Shown here one piece after another: positions 34,013-45,006 of a stretch of 64,000 nt of DNA; the first letter of the stretch is position 1; each line of letters begins with the position of its first letter. Source of the DNA: Actinomycetota bacterium (GTDB lineage: Bacteria > Actinomycetota > Geothermincolia > Geothermincolales > RBG-13-55-18). The stretch spans positions 41,637 to 105,636 of the forward strand of contig JACIXC010000011.1 of NCBI GenBank assembly GCA_014360655.1, given 5' to 3'. The position numbers were made by a program, and so were the translations under genes. The notes beneath the pieces were generated by a model. It was not told the DNA's origin. It saw nothing but the letters and a program-made list of their open reading frames with translations, and made no database searches.

Positions 34013-34033
34013 TTCCTTGAAAACTAAACAGCG
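34013..34033 (+). other. 16S precursor processing stem, 5' strand
   Basis: TTCCTTGAAAACTAAACAGC plus one base is complementary at 20 of 21 positions to 35764-35784 after the 16S gene. This is the RNase III-type stem that closes the precursor loop. Confidence 0.8.
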
Positions 34034-34150
34034 TTACAGGTGGAGAGAGAGCTCCAGGAAATTCCGATCCGGTCCGTCCTCGGACGGATCGCGGCCGGTA
34101 AGGAGCCCGGATACGGACTTCGACGCATGTAAGTCCGCAAGGACTGCATT

Positions 34151-35700
<1,550 letters not shown>

Positions 35701-35763
35701 GGGAGTGCCTGTACGGGTGTGCCCCGAGGCACGAAAACAAAACCGTATCCCTCTCTCCCCTGG

Positions 35764-35784
35764 CGCTGTTTAGTTTTGAAGGAA
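35764..35784 (+). other. 16S precursor processing stem, 3' strand
   Basis: Partner of 34013-34033. The stem closes about 65 nt after the 16S 3' end, so the 16S precursor is a self-contained unit, well before the spacer gene. Confidence 0.8.
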
Positions 35785-35891
35785 TATCGTACCGGGCGCC
35801 GAATTTTTCATGGGAAAAGTGCGGATCCCTTACATCCGCCAGATCGCGCAGCGGGTAGCGTTTCCGGATACGAGGGGGCTGCCGCGGGGAA

Positions 35892-35900
35892 TGATATAAT
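35892..35900 (+). promoter_or_regulatory. Extended -10 promoter of the spacer gene
   Basis: TGATATAAT is a consensus extended -10 (TGnTATAAT) 124 bp before the spacer gene. No clear -35 box is seen. Confidence 0.5.
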
Positions 35901-36023
35901 AGGCTCCGTTGCGGAGGCTTAACGGCCCGCATGGCGAGTTGGCGCTTTCGGAGACGAGCATCGACAGGCAGAGTCGGTCAAGGATGGGTAAGGCAAATAT
36001 TTAAGAGGAGAAAGGAGCGCGAG

Positions 36024-36539
36024 ATGGTACAGCAACCGCCAGGACCTCCACCGGGAGGAATGCAGCCCCCACCGCCGCCGCCGGGACAGCCGCCGCAGGC
36101 GCCCATGGGACGTCCCAGCGTGCAGCTGGATACCTCGAAGCTGCCCATACCGGACATCGTTGTGGCGGGGGGAGCCCTGCTGGCCCTCATCTTCAGCTTT
36201 CTCCACTGGTACAAGGTGGAGATCTTCGGGTTCGGCATCGGGGCTTCCGGCAGGGGTGGCTACCAGAACTGGCCCATGATCATCTACCTGTTGCTCTTCC
36301 TGTTCGCCGGCTTCTTCGTGGTCAACGAGATGGCCAACTTCGTGAGCCTGGAGCTTCCCCTGGGCCCCATTTATCTGATCTGGGCGATAGCGGGGACCTT
36401 CTTCACGCTGCTGGCCTTCGTCATCCGTCCCGGTGACTGGGATTACGTCAAGATGAACTGGGCGATATGGATCATCATGATCATCATATCCCTGGTGCCC
36501 ATCGCGGGCGGCTTCTTGAAGGTCAACCAGAGCAAGTGA
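36024..36539 (+). CDS. Pro-rich membrane protein encoded in the 16S-23S spacer
   Basis: The 171-residue protein has a ~42-residue Pro/Gly/Gln-rich cytoplasmic start (QQPPGPPPGGM, PPPPPPGQPPQ). About four transmembrane helices follow: IVVAGGALLALIFSFLHWY, MIIYLLLFLFAGFFVV, LIWAIAGTFFTLLAFVI and IWIIMIIISLVPIAGG. AAAGGAG precedes the ATG. I do not recognise the family; the design recalls small actinobacterial DUF4190/DUF-type membrane proteins with Pro-rich tails. Its place between 16S and 23S, on the same strand, is unusual. The normal spacer tRNAs are absent. Confidence 0.75.
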   Translation: MVQQPPGPPPGGMQPPPPPPGQPPQAPMGRPSVQLDTSKLPIPDIVVAGGALLALIFSFLHWYKVEIFGFGIGASGRGGYQNWPMIIYLLLFLFAGFFVVNEMANFVSLELPLGPIYLIWAIAGTFFTLLAFVIRPGDWDYVKMNWAIWIIMIIISLVPIAGGFLKVNQSK

Positions 36540-36698
36540 GCGAGGCGGTACAGCGGAGGCTGACGGGACAATCCTGGAAAACCTATTGACCGCAGGCGTA
36601 TAATTATTATAGGATTCGACTTTGGGCGCGCCGTTCCGGTGCGCCCAAGCAACTGCAGGTCGTACCTTGAAAACTGCACAGTGATCGAAGAGGTTGTT
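36540..36698 (+). promoter_or_regulatory. 23S leader with possible promoter and processing stem 5' strand
   Basis: This AT-rich patch has TATAAT at 36599-36604 and TATTAT at 36605-36610, with TTGACC at 36586, so a separate 23S promoter is possible though spacing is poor. TTGGGCGC...GCGCCCAA (36623-36650) is a hairpin. 36664-36686 (ACCTTGAAAACTGCACAGTG plus GATC-end) pairs with 40475-40497 after the 23S gene. Confidence 0.5.
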
Positions 36699-37403
36699 TT
36701 AACCAAGCTACTAAGGGCATACGGTGGATGCCTAGGCGCCAGGAGCCGAGGAAGGACGTGGTAGGCTGCGATAAGCTTCGGGGAGCCGCCGAACAGGCTT
36801 TGATCCGGAGATCTCCGAATGGGGGAACCCACCGGTGGTAATGCGCCGGTACCCACGCCTGAACACATAGGGCGTGCGGAGGCAAGCGGGGGAACTGAAA
36901 CATCTAAGTACCCCGAGGAAAAGAAAGCAACCGCGATTCCCCGAGTAGCGGCGAGCGAAAAGGGAAGAGCCCAAACCCGGCGGATGCATAAGCCCGCAGG
37001 CGTTGTCCGTCGGGGGTTGTAGGACCCGCCAGGTGCCGCTGCGGAGGCACCGGGGAGTCACAAAGTCCGTCTCTAGTCGAAGGGTTCTGGAAAGTCCCGC
37101 CACAGAGGGTGACAGCCCCGTAGGCGAAAGGGGCGGACCTCCCGGCGGTGTTCCTGAGTACGGCGGGACCGGGGAAATCCCGTCGGAATCAGCGGGCACC
37201 ACCCCGCAAGGCTAAATACTCCCTGGCGACCGATAGTGGACTAGTACCGTGAGGGAAAGGTGAAAAGCACCCCGGGAGGGGAGTGAAATAGAACCTGAAA
37301 CCGTATGCCTACAAACCGTCAGAGCGGCCTCGTGCCGTGATGGCGTGCTTTTTGTAGAATGAGCCGGCGAGTTACCGGTACGCAGCGAGGTTAAGGGTTA
37401 ACC

Positions 37404-37438
<35 letters not shown>

Positions 37439-37839
37439 TCAGTTGCGTGCCGTAAACCCGAAGCCGAGTGATCTACCCATGGGCAGGTTGAAGCGAGGGT
37501 AAGACCTCGTGGAGGACCGAACCCACTTCGGTTGAAAACGGAGGGGATGACCTGTGGGTAGGGGTGAAAGGCCAATCAAACTCGGAGATAGCTGGTTCTC
37601 CCCGAAATAGCTTTTGGGCTAGCCTCGGGTGTTCAGCCATGGTGGTAGAGCACTGATTGGACTAGGGGCCTTCACCGGTTACCAAACCCAGTCAAACTCC
37701 GAATGCCATGGCTCCAGAGCCCGGGAGTCAGACCGTGGGGGATAAGCTCCATGGTCGAGAGGGAAACAGCCCAGACCGCCAGCTAAGGTCCCCAAATTCG
37801 GGCTAAGTGGGAAAGGATGTGAGACCGCCCAGACAGCCA

Positions 37840-37871
<32 letters not shown>

Positions 37872-38735
37872 GAGTGCGTAATAGCTCACTGGTCAAGTGG
37901 TTTCGCGCCGAAAATGTAGCGGGGCTCAAGCCCGGTACCGAAGCTGCGGCATCGCGCCCTTCGGGACGCGGTGGGTAGGGGAGCATTCCCTGGGGAGCGA
38001 AGTCGACCCGTAAGGGCTTCCCGCATGGGATTAATCGATGGACCGCAGGGAAGAGAGAATGCCGGCATGAGTAGCGAGAGACGGGTGAGAAACCCGTCCG
38101 CCGAAAGCCCAAGGGTTCCTGGGGAAGGTTAATCCGCCCAGGGTTAGTCGGGACCTAAGGCGAGGCCGAGAGGCGTAGTCGATGGACAACCGGTTTATAT
38201 TCCGGTACCACCAGCCGGCGCCTGAGCGATGGGGGGACGCGGAAGGATAGGCGAACCGCGGCGATGGTCGACCGCGGGCAAGCGTGTAGGGTGCCGCCGA
38301 GTCAAATGCTTGGCGGCATAAAAGCCTGAGGCGTGATGCCGACCCGCTTATAGGGGAAGTCGCTGAATCCATGCCGCCGAGAAAAGCCCCTAGCGAGCCG
38401 TCTGGTGCCCGTACCCCAAACCGACACAGGTGGGCGAGTAGAGAATACTAAGGCGATCGAGTGAACCCTCGTTAAGGAACTCGGCAAATTGGCCCCGTAA
38501 CTTCGGGAGAAGGGGCGCCCCGCTAGCGTGACGGGACTCGCTCCCTGAGCGCGAGGGGGCCGCAGTGACCAGGCCCAAGCGACTGTTTACTAAAAACACA
38601 GGTCTCTGCTAAGTCGTAAGACGACGTATAGGGGCTGACGCCTGCCCGGTGCCGGAAGGTTAAGGGGAAGGGTCAGCGGCCGGCTTCGGCCGGCGCGCGA
38701 AGCTCCGAACCTAAGCCCCGGTGAACGGCGGCCGT

Positions 38736-39476
38736 AAGAGAGTTGCGGCCCCATCCGGGTAACCGGATGGGACAAACCCGGCTATATGCTGGAAACTCCG
38801 AGTATCTCCGGGTACTAGCCTCCAACCCCCGGAGGCAGTGACAATCCCAGGAGTGCGGACGATCAGCAGGAAAGGCCCGGAAGGCGAGGGTCTCAGGAAA
38901 GGAAGGTGAACGTTGGGCTATGATCCCAAGAAGGTGCCGCCCGAGGTAGGCTGGTACCTGGCAGGCTTCGCTGACGGCGAAGGGAGCTTCAACGTCAGCT
39001 TCAGGCCGCGCAGGGATTACCGCCAGCCATGGAAAATATCTCTTTGCTTCAACATCTCACAGAGGGACAAGGTGATACTCACGCAGTACAAGAGATATCT
39101 CCAGTGCGGCACCATGAGACGGCGATCAGACGGGGTATGGTATTACGAGGTCAATAACCTTAATGCCATACTGGAGCACGTGATCCCTTTCTTCGAGACC
39201 TACCGCTTCAGATCGGCGAAGAAGAAGCGGGATTTCAGCAAGTTCAAGAAGATAGCCCGCATCGTCGCCGAGGGTCGTCATCTGACCGAGGAGGGCGTTC
39301 GGGAAATCCTGAAGGTCCGAAAGGATATGAACGACGGCGGCAAGCGGAGATACCGGGAGGAGGAGATCCTCGCCAGATTCGATTCCGGGAATCCTCAGAG
39401 GCCATACGCCGGGCCCCTGGAATGAAACCAGGGTGAAGATATGGTCCACCCCTCGTGGCGACGCGGGGAAAAGGTG
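38736..39476 (+). other. Group I intron in 23S helix 69
   Basis: Exon GGCGGCCGT is followed by intron AAGAGAGTT, and the intron ends GGTG before exon AACTATAACGG. Removing 741 nt restores GGCCGTAACTATAACGG. The guide sequence GCGGCC (38745-38750) pairs with exon GGCCGU to form P1 with the required terminal U-G pair. The intron ends in G. A conserved S-like element, gaagatatggtcc (39435-39447), can form P7 with cggac (38856-38860). The site corresponds to E. coli U1911, close to other helix 69 insertion sites such as L1917 and L1931. Confidence 0.9.
38913..39425 (+). CDS. LAGLIDADG homing endonuclease in the 23S intron
   Basis: The 170-residue protein has one LAGLIDADG helix, WYLAGFADGEGSF, at residues 14-26, so it should act as a homodimer. 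The rest fits the fold: an NVSF strand, a KISLCFNISQRDKVIL strand-helix and YYEVNNLNAILEHVIPFFE. Such enzymes cut intronless 23S genes at the insertion site. The start is TTG with GGAAGG-type ribosome site 8 bp upstream. The frame lies between the P7 strands, a peripheral loop that does not disturb the core. Confidence 0.9.
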   Translation: MGYDPKKVPPEVGWYLAGFADGEGSFNVSFRPRRDYRQPWKISLCFNISQRDKVILTQYKRYLQCGTMRRRSDGVWYYEVNNLNAILEHVIPFFETYRFRSAKKKRDFSKFKKIARIVAEGRHLTEEGVREILKVRKDMNDGGKRRYREEEILARFDSGNPQRPYAGPLE

Positions 39477-39543
<67 letters not shown>

Positions 39544-39613
39544 CGACTTGGGCGCTGTCTCAACGAGGGACTCGGCGAAATTGCACTGCCCGTGAAGATG
39601 CGGGCTACCTGCA

Positions 39614-39647
<34 letters not shown>

Positions 39648-39796
39648 GCCTGATATTGGGTTCTGGTTCATCATGTGCAGGATAGGTGGGAGGCTGTGAA
39701 GCGGGGACGCCAGTTCCCGTGGAGCCGTCCTTGGGATACCACTCTTGGTGTGCTGGGGCTCTAACCGGCAGCCGTTATCCGGTTGCGGGACAGTGT

Positions 39797-39848
<52 letters not shown>

Positions 39849-39983
39849 CCAAAGGTTCCCTCAAGCTGGTCGGCAATCAGCTGTAGAGTGTAAGGGCAGA
39901 AGGGAGCTTGACTGCGAGACCCACAAGTCGAGCAGGTGCGAAAGCAGGGCCTAGTGATCCGGCGGCATCAAGTGGGAGAGCCG

Positions 39984-40038
<55 letters not shown>

Positions 40039-40039
40039 C

Positions 40040-40094
<55 letters not shown>

Positions 40095-40098
40095 GAGT

Positions 40099-40135
<37 letters not shown>

Positions 40136-40151
40136 TACGCGAGCTGGGTTT

Positions 40152-40184
<33 letters not shown>

Positions 40185-40300
40185 TGCAGGCGCAGGAGAA
40201 TTGAGGGGAGTTGCCCCCAGTACGAGAGGACCGGGGTGAACGGACCTCTGGTGTGCCAGTTGTCCCGCCAGGGGCACGGCTGGTTGGCCACGTCCGGATC

Positions 40301-40333
<33 letters not shown>

Positions 40334-40474
40334 GACCCCAAGATCAGTTCTCCCACCGGGAAACCGGGTAAGACCCCTCGCAGAACACGAGGTTGATAGG
40401 CCGGATGTGGAAGCGCGGCAACGCGTGGAGCTGACCGGTACTAATAGGTCGAGGGCTTGGTTCCAAACCTTGGA

Positions 40475-40497
40475 GATCGCTGTGCAGTTTTGAAGGT
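40475..40497 (+). other. 23S precursor processing stem, 3' strand
   Basis: It pairs with 36664-36686 at about 21 of 23 positions. Its sequence is related to the 16S stem (both contain CTTGAAAACT on the 5' side), as if one processing element had been copied. Confidence 0.75.
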
Positions 40498-40538
40498 GCG
40501 CTGCGGTTGCAGCTCGGTTTCTTGACACGAGAATAAAG

Positions 40539-40660
<122 letters not shown>

Positions 40661-40667
40661 TCTTTCC

Positions 40668-40700
40668 AGGGCCGGGTTTTCGGACCCGGCCCTCACCTTT
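40668..40700 (+). terminator. rRNA operon terminator
   Basis: AGGGCCGGGT (40668-40677) / ACCCGGCCCT (40684-40693) form a 10-bp stem with a 6-nt loop, followed by a T-containing tail. Confidence 0.75.
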
Positions 40701-40790
40701 TCCGCAACTCCCCGGGCTCAGGCTCCGTTTATCGCCCACGCCCATGGCGACACCCGGCACCTTTTTTATAGTGAGCCTTGATGTGGTTTT

Positions 40791-41100
40791 CTTCCGGCCC
40801 GGGGCCTCAGGGTAACGGTCTCGCTCGGCGCCGCGTTCCTTTCTCGTAGATCCGAGGCCCTGGGAAAGGCGTCCTCGCTGCGGCCGACCCCGTAGTTCCT
40901 CGGGCTTGGTGGTTGCGTATATGTGCTTCTTCCGGCCCGGGGCCTCAGGGTAACGGTCTCGCTCGGCGCCGCGTTCCTTTCTCGTAGATCCGAGGACTTG
41001 GGAAAGGCGTCCTCGCTGCGACCGACCCCGTAGTTCCTCGGGCTTGGTGGTTGCGTATATGTGCTTCTTCCGGCCTCGGGACTCAACGGCAACCCGGGGT
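40791..41100. repeat. 138-bp tandem repeat array (two full units, one partial)
   Basis: Units begin cttccggccc at 40791 and 40929 and cttccggcct at 41067, exactly 138 bp apart. The two full units differ at only a few positions (for example gaggccctgg versus gaggacttgg). The same family, more decayed, is at 20339-20610. The 138-bp period equals 46 codons and the minus strand is open across it, but there is no start site and the diverged copies have a 139-bp period. I treat it as non-coding. Confidence 0.9.
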
Positions 41101-41129
41101 AAAGACCCGTTCGTGTCCGGTTTTTTCGG

Positions 41130-41330
41130 TTAGACGGGTTTGCCCACGGTATTTATGTTGGCGAGCTTGTAAAGGGGACAGTAACCGGACAAGGCCGAGG
41201 ACATGAGCATGCCCGAGGCGTGAGCCGCCATGATCCCGGATTTCCCCCCTTTTCTCCATGCAAAGCCGAGGAGAAGGAGGCCGAGCGCAGCCCTTCCCGC
41301 ACGATCGAGCGTGCCAACATTCCGCTGCAT
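41130..41330 (-). CDS. DUF2892 (YgaP-like) small membrane protein
   Basis: The 66-residue product has the family pattern: QRNVGTLDRAGRAALGLLLLG at the start, a second helix in ASGMLMSSALSG and the C-terminal CPLYKLANINTV (consensus CPLY-L-GI-T). Two short transmembrane helices are expected. DUF2892 is often fused to or next to rhodanese domains, but none is here. GGGAGGTGATC lies just before the ATG on the minus strand. Confidence 0.85.
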   Translation of the reverse strand: MQRNVGTLDRAGRAALGLLLLGFAWRKGGKSGIMAAHASGMLMSSALSGYCPLYKLANINTVGKPV

Positions 41331-41769
41331 AAGATCACCTCCCGTGGAATGCGCACATTTACCTGGCAGCCTAAACCTGCATCTCTGTTATTATCCCATA
41401 CCCAATACGAAGTATCCCCGATACGTGTTAATGGGGTATGCACAGGAAAGCCTAAGCGGTGACGTGAAACGGAAAAGGAACATCGCGGAATAGACAGACA
41501 GGGAAGGAAACAGAGATTTTTTGCTTACACCGGTCCGTTCTCTGGTAAAATCGACCCGCCGGCAGATTTCTGAAGGAAAGCTGGGCAGAAAAAGATGGCA
41601 GGCCGCCAAGCAAGGGAAGCGAAAGAGGGCACCTTCTCCATTCATTATGCTCGTGTGCCCTGTTTCTCGTGCCGTTGAAAAAATGCTGGTGAGCGAGGAG
41701 CAGGCGGATATCGCGTGAGGGAGGTCCTTTAGAGCCGGTATATGCATTCATGGGAGGGGGGAGAACGTG
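41331..41769. other. Divergent intergenic region, no supported gene
   Basis: This 439-bp stretch separates the DUF2892 gene from the propeller gene. Weak plus-strand boxes TTGCTT (41521) and TAAAAT (41546) are 19 bp apart. Open frames exist on both strands but lack ribosome sites or family features. Confidence 0.4.
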
Positions 41770-44700
41770 ATGTTCCGGTACCGTTCACGAGGGGAAGGGT
41801 GTGCCCGCCGGTGCACCGACCTGCGCAACAAGGCCCGCATCGTCGTCCTGCCGCTCGCGGCGCTGCTTGTCTTCATGCTTCCCATGCCGTCGCCGCCGGC
41901 TGTACCGGCGGCGAGCACCGCGTCTGCGCGGGGCGATCTTGGTCCCTTCAAGGAAGCAGGCGACTGGCCCTGTATCCACCATGACTCGGCCAACTCGGAC
42001 GTCCTCCCCGAGGGCAAAGCCGCGCCGGCCGAGTTCGAGCTGAAGTGGTCGGCCCTCAAGGACGCCTCCGTCCTCTCCTCACCGACAGTAGGTGACGACG
42101 GTCGCATCTACGTCACCGCCACCCAGCAGAACTTCCACTCCCAGCCCGCCATGTGGCTGGCGCCGCTCGCGAGGCTCCTGGACCCACTCGCCTCCTCCCT
42201 GAGCGGGGGCGTCAAGCTCTCCGACATGCTGAACTCCGGCCTGCTGCAGTCGCGGCTTTACGCCCTGGACGCGGAGACGGGAAGGGTGCTGTGGGAAAGG
42301 GCCGAGATAGCCCTGGCGGGCATGGCGGGGGCTCCGCTACTCATCCGCGACCCGCGCGGAGACCTCAGCATCGTGGTGAGCTGCCTGGGCAAGGTCATCG
42401 CCTACGACCCCGATGGCAACAAGCGCTGGACTTCATCGTTGGGCTTCGCCGAGGTGGCCATCAGCCCGCACCTGTATCCGGACGGAAAATCCATCCTTTT
42501 GGGCACCAACCGGGGCTCCGTGTATCTCAAGGACGCTGCCAGGGGGCGCGACCTTCTGCCCCCTTACCGGCCCTCGGGCCTGGTGAACACGAACACCCCG
42601 GGCATCGCTCCGGATGGCACGGTGATACTGGTGGGCAACCATACCTCGAACATCGAGGACGGGGTGGCCTGGGCGGTCAAGCCGGACCTCGCCGCGGGGA
42701 AATGGGACGTCATCTGGACCTGCGAGGACATAGCCGGGGAATCCCAGACCAGCCCCACCATCGCGGACGGGCGCGTCTATGTCGGCGACGGGCACGCCGG
42801 CCTCATCGCCATAGACCTCGCAACCGGTGCTGAGCTGTGGCGCTACACGTTCACGGAGATCGAGGGGTGGCGGGACTACCAATGGCGGGACTACGTCATC
42901 TATGCTTCCGTGGCGGTTACCCCCGAGGGTCTGATAGGCATGTACATGATCCCGGCCGGCCTCGAGGAACTCGCCACGTACTCGGACCTGCCTCCCATGT
43001 ACATAGCGGTGCTTGAGGACCGGGGCGACCACGCGGAAAGGCGCTACCTGGAGGACTGGAAGGCGACCTGCGGCGTCGCCTACTCGGCGGGCAGCGGCCG
43101 TTTCTACTTCGCCGGGATGGAGGAAGGAGCCGGTGGAAAGGCGCTCAACGTTCTGGTCAGCCTGGATGCCGCTTCCCACGAGAGCTTCTCCCAGCCCCTG
43201 GAGAACCCCTGCCTGAACAACATCACCCTCGCCGACGGAGCCCTGGTGGTGCCGGTGTTCTGGGGTGGGCTCATCGGCCTGCCCGTGGTCACCAGGAAGG
43301 GGTACGGCCTGCATTGTTACCGGGAGAAGAAGGCCGCGCCGGCGGACGAGGAACCGCCCGTTAACCCTTACCTCGCGGACTCGCCCTGGCCGGAGAGCCA
43401 CCGCAACTCCTACTGCCAGGCTTCCTCGCCTCTCACGGGTCCCCGGGATGCGGGCACCATAAGGCTCTCCCACGAGGTCGTTCCCCTGGATATACCCATC
43501 ACCGCCGCCTTCTCCTCTCCCTATGCGGACGGCAAGAGGGTTATCTGGTGCTCCACCACGGGTATTTTGGGCGAGGTGTTCAAGCTCGATCCCGGGACCT
43601 TCACGGTCATCGACCGCTACATACCGGCAGTGAGGGAGGGAGCCCCCCTGAACTTCCATCCTTCCATCAGCGGCGCCTACAACGTATTGGACCGGGACGG
43701 GAACCTCTTCGTCCCCAGCTGGGCCGGATGCGGCATCGACGCCTTCTCCGATTCCATCCCTGGAGACCGCGGTTCTCCCATAGCCCTCAAGGGCAGGTAC
43801 ATCATACCCGACGCCTTCCTGCTGCGTCCCGGGGCGGAGAGCATCGTGGGCATGACCATGACCTACGACGGCATGGTCGCCTTCGTGACCGACCTGGGAA
43901 CGGTGGGAGTGATCGACCGCTCGCTCTCCCCGGCCTCAGCGCGTTTTCTGTCTCTCAACGCGAGCGCCGATCCCTCCACGCCCTTGGATGAACTGGAGCA
44001 CGTCTCCAATTCCATCGCCGCCTGCGAGAAGGGCGGCATCTACGTGGTGACCGACAAGTACATGTACCGCGTGCAGTGGACGGGAAGCGGGCTCACCCTC
44101 GACCCGGCGAGCGGGGCATGGAAAGCCGCCTACGAGGCCGGGTCCGGTCAGCAGGGCGGCCGCCTGGGCAAGGGCTCGGGGAGCACCCCCACCCTCATGG
44201 GGACGGGGGACGGCGACCGTTTCGTGGTCATAACCGATGGGCAGGACGTCATGCGCCTGGTGCTCATGTGGAGGGACGAGATCCCGGCCGGGTGGGAGCC
44301 CATCGCGACCGGCAAAGACCCCCGCATCGCCGCCGAGGTGCCGGTGACCTTCGGAGACCCGGAGGCGAAGGTGTCCTATTCCGAGCAGTCCGTGCTGGTG
44401 CGTGGTTACGGCGCCGTGGTGGTCAACAACCGCCTGGGTCTGGACATACTCAGCTCGCTCCCTCCCAACCTGCAGCCCTTCTCCATGCTGCTCTCCAACC
44501 TCCCGGGTATCGCCCCTTACGGTATAGAGAAATTCGTTTGGGACCCGGAAGCGCGCAGGCTCGAGTCCGCCTGGTGTAACCCTTCCATAAGCCTGCCCAA
44601 CGCCATCCCCACTATGAGCGCGGAGACCGGCATGATCTACTGCATCGGGCAACGCCGCGGGGCGTGGACGCTGGAGGCCGTGGACTGGGAGACGGGCGTC

Positions 44701-44826
44701 TCGCGTTTCCATTACGTCATCGGCTACAGCATCTTCCACAACAGTTTCTATGCTGCTACGGAAATAGGCCCTGACGGCGCGATATATTACGGGACCTTCT
44801 GCGGGATAAACAAACTGCAGCCCTGA
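41770..44826 (+). CDS. Large secreted PQQ-like beta-propeller protein
   Basis: This 1,018-residue protein has a signal peptide (ARIVVLPLAALLVFMLPMP, ending in an Ala-rich PAASTASA). Two sets of PQQ/quinoprotein-like blades follow. Typical strands are VGDDGRIYVTAT, RLYALDAETGRVLWE, VIAYDPDGNKRW, VYVGDGHAGLIAIDLATGAELW and MIYCIGQRRGAWTLEAVDWETG. Linkers contain DWPCIHHDSANSD and PWPESHRNSYCQ, short motifs that mark the start of each propeller. No cofactor-binding residues are identifiable, so enzymatic activity is uncertain. Such proteins commonly act in the cell envelope. The ribosome site is GGAGGGGGGAG; the adjacent GTG at 41767 is an alternative start. Confidence 0.8.
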   Translation: MFRYRSRGEGCARRCTDLRNKARIVVLPLAALLVFMLPMPSPPAVPAASTASARGDLGPFKEAGDWPCIHHDSANSDVLPEGKAAPAEFELKWSALKDASVLSSPTVGDDGRIYVTATQQNFHSQPAMWLAPLARLLDPLASSLSGGVKLSDMLNSGLLQSRLYALDAETGRVLWERAEIALAGMAGAPLLIRDPRGDLSIVVSCLGKVIAYDPDGNKRWTSSLGFAEVAISPHLYPDGKSILLGTNRGSVYLKDAARGRDLLPPYRPSGLVNTNTPGIAPDGTVILVGNHTSNIEDGVAWAVKPDLAAGKWDVIWTCEDIAGESQTSPTIADGRVYVGDGHAGLIAIDLATGAELWRYTFTEIEGWRDYQWRDYVIYASVAVTPEGLIGMYMIPAGLEELATYSDLPPMYIAVLEDRGDHAERRYLEDWKATCGVAYSAGSGRFYFAGMEEGAGGKALNVLVSLDAASHESFSQPLENPCLNNITLADGALVVPVFWGGLIGLPVVTRKGYGLHCYREKKAAPADEEPPVNPYLADSPWPESHRNSYCQASSPLTGPRDAGTIRLSHEVVPLDIPITAAFSSPYADGKRVIWCSTTGILGEVFKLDPGTFTVIDRYIPAVREGAPLNFHPSISGAYNVLDRDGNLFVPSWAGCGIDAFSDSIPGDRGSPIALKGRYIIPDAFLLRPGAESIVGMTMTYDGMVAFVTDLGTVGVIDRSLSPASARFLSLNASADPSTPLDELEHVSNSIAACEKGGIYVVTDKYMYRVQWTGSGLTLDPASGAWKAAYEAGSGQQGGRLGKGSGSTPTLMGTGDGDRFVVITDGQDVMRLVLMWRDEIPAGWEPIATGKDPRIAAEVPVTFGDPEAKVSYSEQSVLVRGYGAVVVNNRLGLDILSSLPPNLQPFSMLLSNLPGIAPYGIEKFVWDPEARRLESAWCNPSISLPNAIPTMSAETGMIYCIGQRRGAWTLEAVDWETGVSRFHYVIGYSIFHNSFYAATEIGPDGAIYYGTFCGINKLQP

Positions 44827-45006
44827 GCGGTCTTCCGGCTCGGCCCATGCGCAGCCCGCCGCGTTCGCGGCTGCTTGGTCGTTGCGGCAGGGAAGCGGCG
44901 CGCGCAGGGTGGGCCGTCAACGGCGCGCACGACCCGGTTTTTCGATTATATTGTAAGTGTCGAGCGGAAAGGTCTTCGGGAACAAGGGTGAAGGAACGGC
45001 ATACCG

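Noticed and set aside
38736..39476. Archaeal-type bulge-helix-bulge intron or a simple intervening sequence
   Set aside because: P1 with a U-G pair, a terminal G and a P7-like pairing fit a group I intron.
40766..41092. Minus-strand open frame made of 46-residue repeats
   Set aside because: It arises because the 138-bp repeat length divides by three. The older copies have a 139-bp period and break the frame, and no start site exists.
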